Source of the DNA: JACDER01 sp036394915
GTDB lineage: Bacteria > Actinomycetota > Thermoleophilia > Gaiellales > Gaiellaceae
Length of the DNA: 7,785 nucleotides
Assembly (NCBI GenBank): GCA_036394915.1
Contig: DASWEE010000140.1
Span: 1 to 7,785, forward strand
Direction: 5' to 3'
This document shows, in pieces, positions 5,871-7,785 of the stretch. The translations under genes were made by a program, and so were the position numbers. The notes beneath the pieces were generated by a model. The model had not been told where the DNA came from. It was given only the letters and a program-made list of their open reading frames with translations, and searched no databases. The number at the start of each line of letters is the position of its first letter. The stretch's first letter is position 1.

Positions 5871-7785
5871 TTACGCCTTGAGCACCGGCGACCGAGGATT
5901 GAGCGTTCTGGCGCGGTCGATGCTGCGCCTGGCGGCCTTGATCGAGCCCAGCTTCGTCTCCAGCCGCGACTTGATGAACCAAAGCCTCCAGTCCGTCGAA
6001 TCGCGCGAGATCGCCCGGACGATCCAGCGGCGCGCAGCCCGGTAGTCGCCGGCCTGCTCCTCGACGAGAGCGATCTGGAGGTCGGGCTCGGCCGACCACG
6101 GCTGAATCGCCCGGGCATCGCGCGCCGCGTTGACGGCACCGCGGAGGTCGCCACCAGCCGCGGCGTCTCTGCTGTCCTGGATCCTGGCCCCCGAGAGGAA
6201 GGGGATCGCGATCGCGCAGATCAGGAGCCAGCCGGCGACGACGATCCCGGCGCCGAGTCCGTAGCGCCCGAGCCTCGCCCTGATCGGAAGCCCTTCGCCC
6301 GGCCGGACGAGGCGGGGGCGCGCCACCAGCGCCGTCCCGGGCCCGGTGGCCAGCCCGAGGCAGGCAAACGCCACGACCGACACGATCGTCAGCTCCCACA
6401 TCCAGTCGACCGCAGCGGCGACCGAGTAGCCGACAAACGCCGCCGTCACACCCGCCAGCAGCACCCGATCGTCCTCCGGCCGGCGGAACAGCCGCCTGGC
6501 CGCCGTTCCGAGCGCAGCCAGGAACGTGCCGACGAGCAGGACGAACCCGACGATGCCGAGCTCACCGAGCGTCTCGAGGTACAGCGAATGCGCGTCCTGG
6601 ACAAACAGCGGAAGCGAGCCGTGCTCCAGCCACCAGGCTTCGTAGCTACCCGCTCCGCGTCCGACGACCGGCTTGCTGTCGAATTCGTCGAGCGCCGAGT
6701 GCCAGAGCTGCCAGCGACCGTTGCCGCTTGCGCTCAGCAGGTGCTTCTGAAGCTGGGACGGGTCGGTCGTCTGCGAAGTTGGATTCTTGAAGATCTCGAA
6801 TCGCCGGACCGGATGCGACGCGACGATGCCGACGACGGCGGCTACCACCGCAATCCCGAGCAAAATCCAGCCCGCGGCTGGTCTTGGAGCCTGCGCCCCG
6901 GCCATCGCCCGACAGCCGACGCCGTAAAGAAGTCCGACGAGGATGCAGACCCCGCCGATGATCAGCGCTGCGCTCTTCCCCTCGCTGCTTGCAGCAGCGG
7001 ATCCGAGCGGACCGTTCACCAGGGCATCGCGGTTGAGGAGCGCGAGCACCGCTGCAACTGCCCCGGCTCCGGCGACCACGACTGCGCCCGTCGCCGCCCA
7101 GCGGCCGGCCGTGAACAGGAGGAATGCCGCCGCCCCGACGACGGCGGTCGCAACGCCCGCTCGGGACGAAGTCAGGTAGATCGTGGCCGCGATCGCAGGG
7201 ATCGGCGCGAGCGCGAGCCCCCGAACGACGGGGTTCCGACCGATCACCGCCAGCCTCAGGAGCAGCGGGATCGCCATTGCGACCAGGACCGCGAGCCCGT
7301 TCCAGTAGCCCACCGGGAAGCTCAGCCTGCTTGCGCCGGCAGGCAGGAAGCGGGGGATGTCCTTCTGCGCAAACGTCCCGGGAAAGAACCTGCTGATGAG
7401 GGCAATCACGGTCACGGCGACCAATCCGAGCGCGAGCCCGTCGGCCCAGCGGCCGGCGTTGCCTCGAGTCGAAGCAACCACGGTGATTGCGAACACGGCG
7501 ACGTAGAGCGCGACCCGAGTGAACTCGCCGTAGGCGCCGGCCGCGTCCGAAGCCCACGCGGTCGACAGCAGTGTGAAGAAACCGAACGCCGCGAGCAACC
7601 CTCCCGTGACGAGCGCCGCAACCGGCGCGCGGACGAGTGGAACGATCCCGAGGGCGACCCCGAGGATGAGCGCCCACCAGAGCGCGATCGCGAGCATGTC
7701 CCGGGAGGACTCTCCGAAACCGCCGTTGTCGTATGCCACGACGAACGCGACGGCCGCGACCAGGAGCGTGAGCCCGTACTCGCGT
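5871..7785 (-). CDS. O-antigen ligase/polymerase-family membrane protein with C-terminal TPR tail (5' end cut by window edge)
   Basis: 637 residues are visible, ending at TAA 5873-5871. The frame stays open to the right edge: upstream of the GTG at 7739 it reads REYGLTLLVAAVAFVV, a membrane segment. That GTG is therefore most likely an internal valine and the true start lies outside. Numbering from the edge, about 14-15 hydrophobic segments fill residues 3-532. The family signature is YLTSSRAG (203-210), like the conserved arginine motif of WaaL/Wzy proteins, and HSLYLETLGELG (399-410), the usual HxxxLExLxExG motif after the large outer loop. That loop (about 325-395) holds WQLWHSALDEF and GRGAGSYEAWW. 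Residues about 542-637 form three TPR-like helix pairs (AAGGDLRGAVNAARDARAI; EEQAGDYRAARRWIVRAI; ETKLGSIKAARRSIDRA). The family joins lipid-linked glycan units or transfers them to an acceptor outside the membrane; ligase versus polymerase cannot be decided here. It probably leads the same transcript as the transferase. Confidence 0.92.
   Translation of the reverse strand, partial: REYGLTLLVAAVAFVVAYDNGGFGESSRDMLAIALWWALILGVALGIVPLVRAPVAALVTGGLLAAFGFFTLLSTAWASDAAGAYGEFTRVALYVAVFAITVVASTRGNAGRWADGLALGLVAVTVIALISRFFPGTFAQKDIPRFLPAGASRLSFPVGYWNGLAVLVAMAIPLLLRLAVIGRNPVVRGLALAPIPAIAATIYLTSSRAGVATAVVGAAAFLLFTAGRWAATGAVVVAGAGAVAAVLALLNRDALVNGPLGSAAASSEGKSAALIIGGVCILVGLLYGVGCRAMAGAQAPRPAAGWILLGIAVVAAVVGIVASHPVRRFEIFKNPTSQTTDPSQLQKHLLSASGNGRWQLWHSALDEFDSKPVVGRGAGSYEAWWLEHGSLPLFVQDAHSLYLETLGELGIVGFVLLVGTFLAALGTAARRLFRRPEDDRVLLAGVTAAFVGYSVAAAVDWMWELTIVSVVAFACLGLATGPGTALVARPRLVRPGEGLPIRARLGRYGLGAGIVVAGWLLICAIAIPFLSGARIQDSRDAAAGGDLRGAVNAARDARAIQPWSAEPDLQIALVEEQAGDYRAARRWIVRAISRDSTDWRLWFIKSRLETKLGSIKAARRSIDRARTLNPRSPVLKA

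Noticed and set aside
5842..6399. Minus-strand 185-codon open frame over the TPR tail
   Set aside because: Out of frame with the ligase-family protein, whose frame carries the TPR pattern and ends in a proper stop; this one is a shadow.

Overview
The window is GC-rich, and every gene I can support lies on the minus strand and reads from the right edge towards the left. It is one block of a surface-polysaccharide (exopolysaccharide, O-antigen-like or capsule-like) cluster. High GC, frequent GTG starts, a polymerase/ligase with a TPR tail, and a polyprenyl glycosylphosphotransferase beside SDR sugar epimerases fit an actinobacterial genome. A deep Thermoleophilia/Gaiellales-type lineage is possible, but that placement is a guess from protein style and was not tested.

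Layout in transcription order: (1) 7785-5871, an O-antigen ligase/polymerase-family membrane protein with a C-terminal TPR tail, cut at its 5' end by the right edge. (2) A 124-bp gap containing a small hairpin. (3) 5746-4304, a polyprenyl glycosylphosphotransferase that would start glycan assembly. (4) 4290-3298, an NAD-dependent SDR sugar epimerase/dehydratase. (5) 3343 (or 3304)-2318, a second SDR overlapping the end of the first. (6) A 98-bp gap. (7) 2219-1, a multi-spanning membrane protein running off the left edge, whose outer part consists of three tandem repeats of about 143 residues.

Together the genes suggest a Wzy-type pathway. The two SDRs would make or modify a nucleotide sugar, and the transferase would load the first sugar phosphate onto undecaprenyl phosphate. 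The two polytopic proteins would polymerise the lipid-linked repeat units or attach them on the outer face of the membrane.

The most unusual object is the left-hand gene. It has no stop inside the window and is easy to miss, because shorter open frames overlap it on both strands. I translated it by hand for 739 codons: about nine membrane segments resembling a small Wzy-like core, followed by three carbohydrate-binding-like repeats predicted to face outwards. Repeats 1 and 3 are clearly more alike than either is to repeat 2. I saw no tRNA, rRNA, CRISPR array, insertion sequence or convincing sigma-type promoter.
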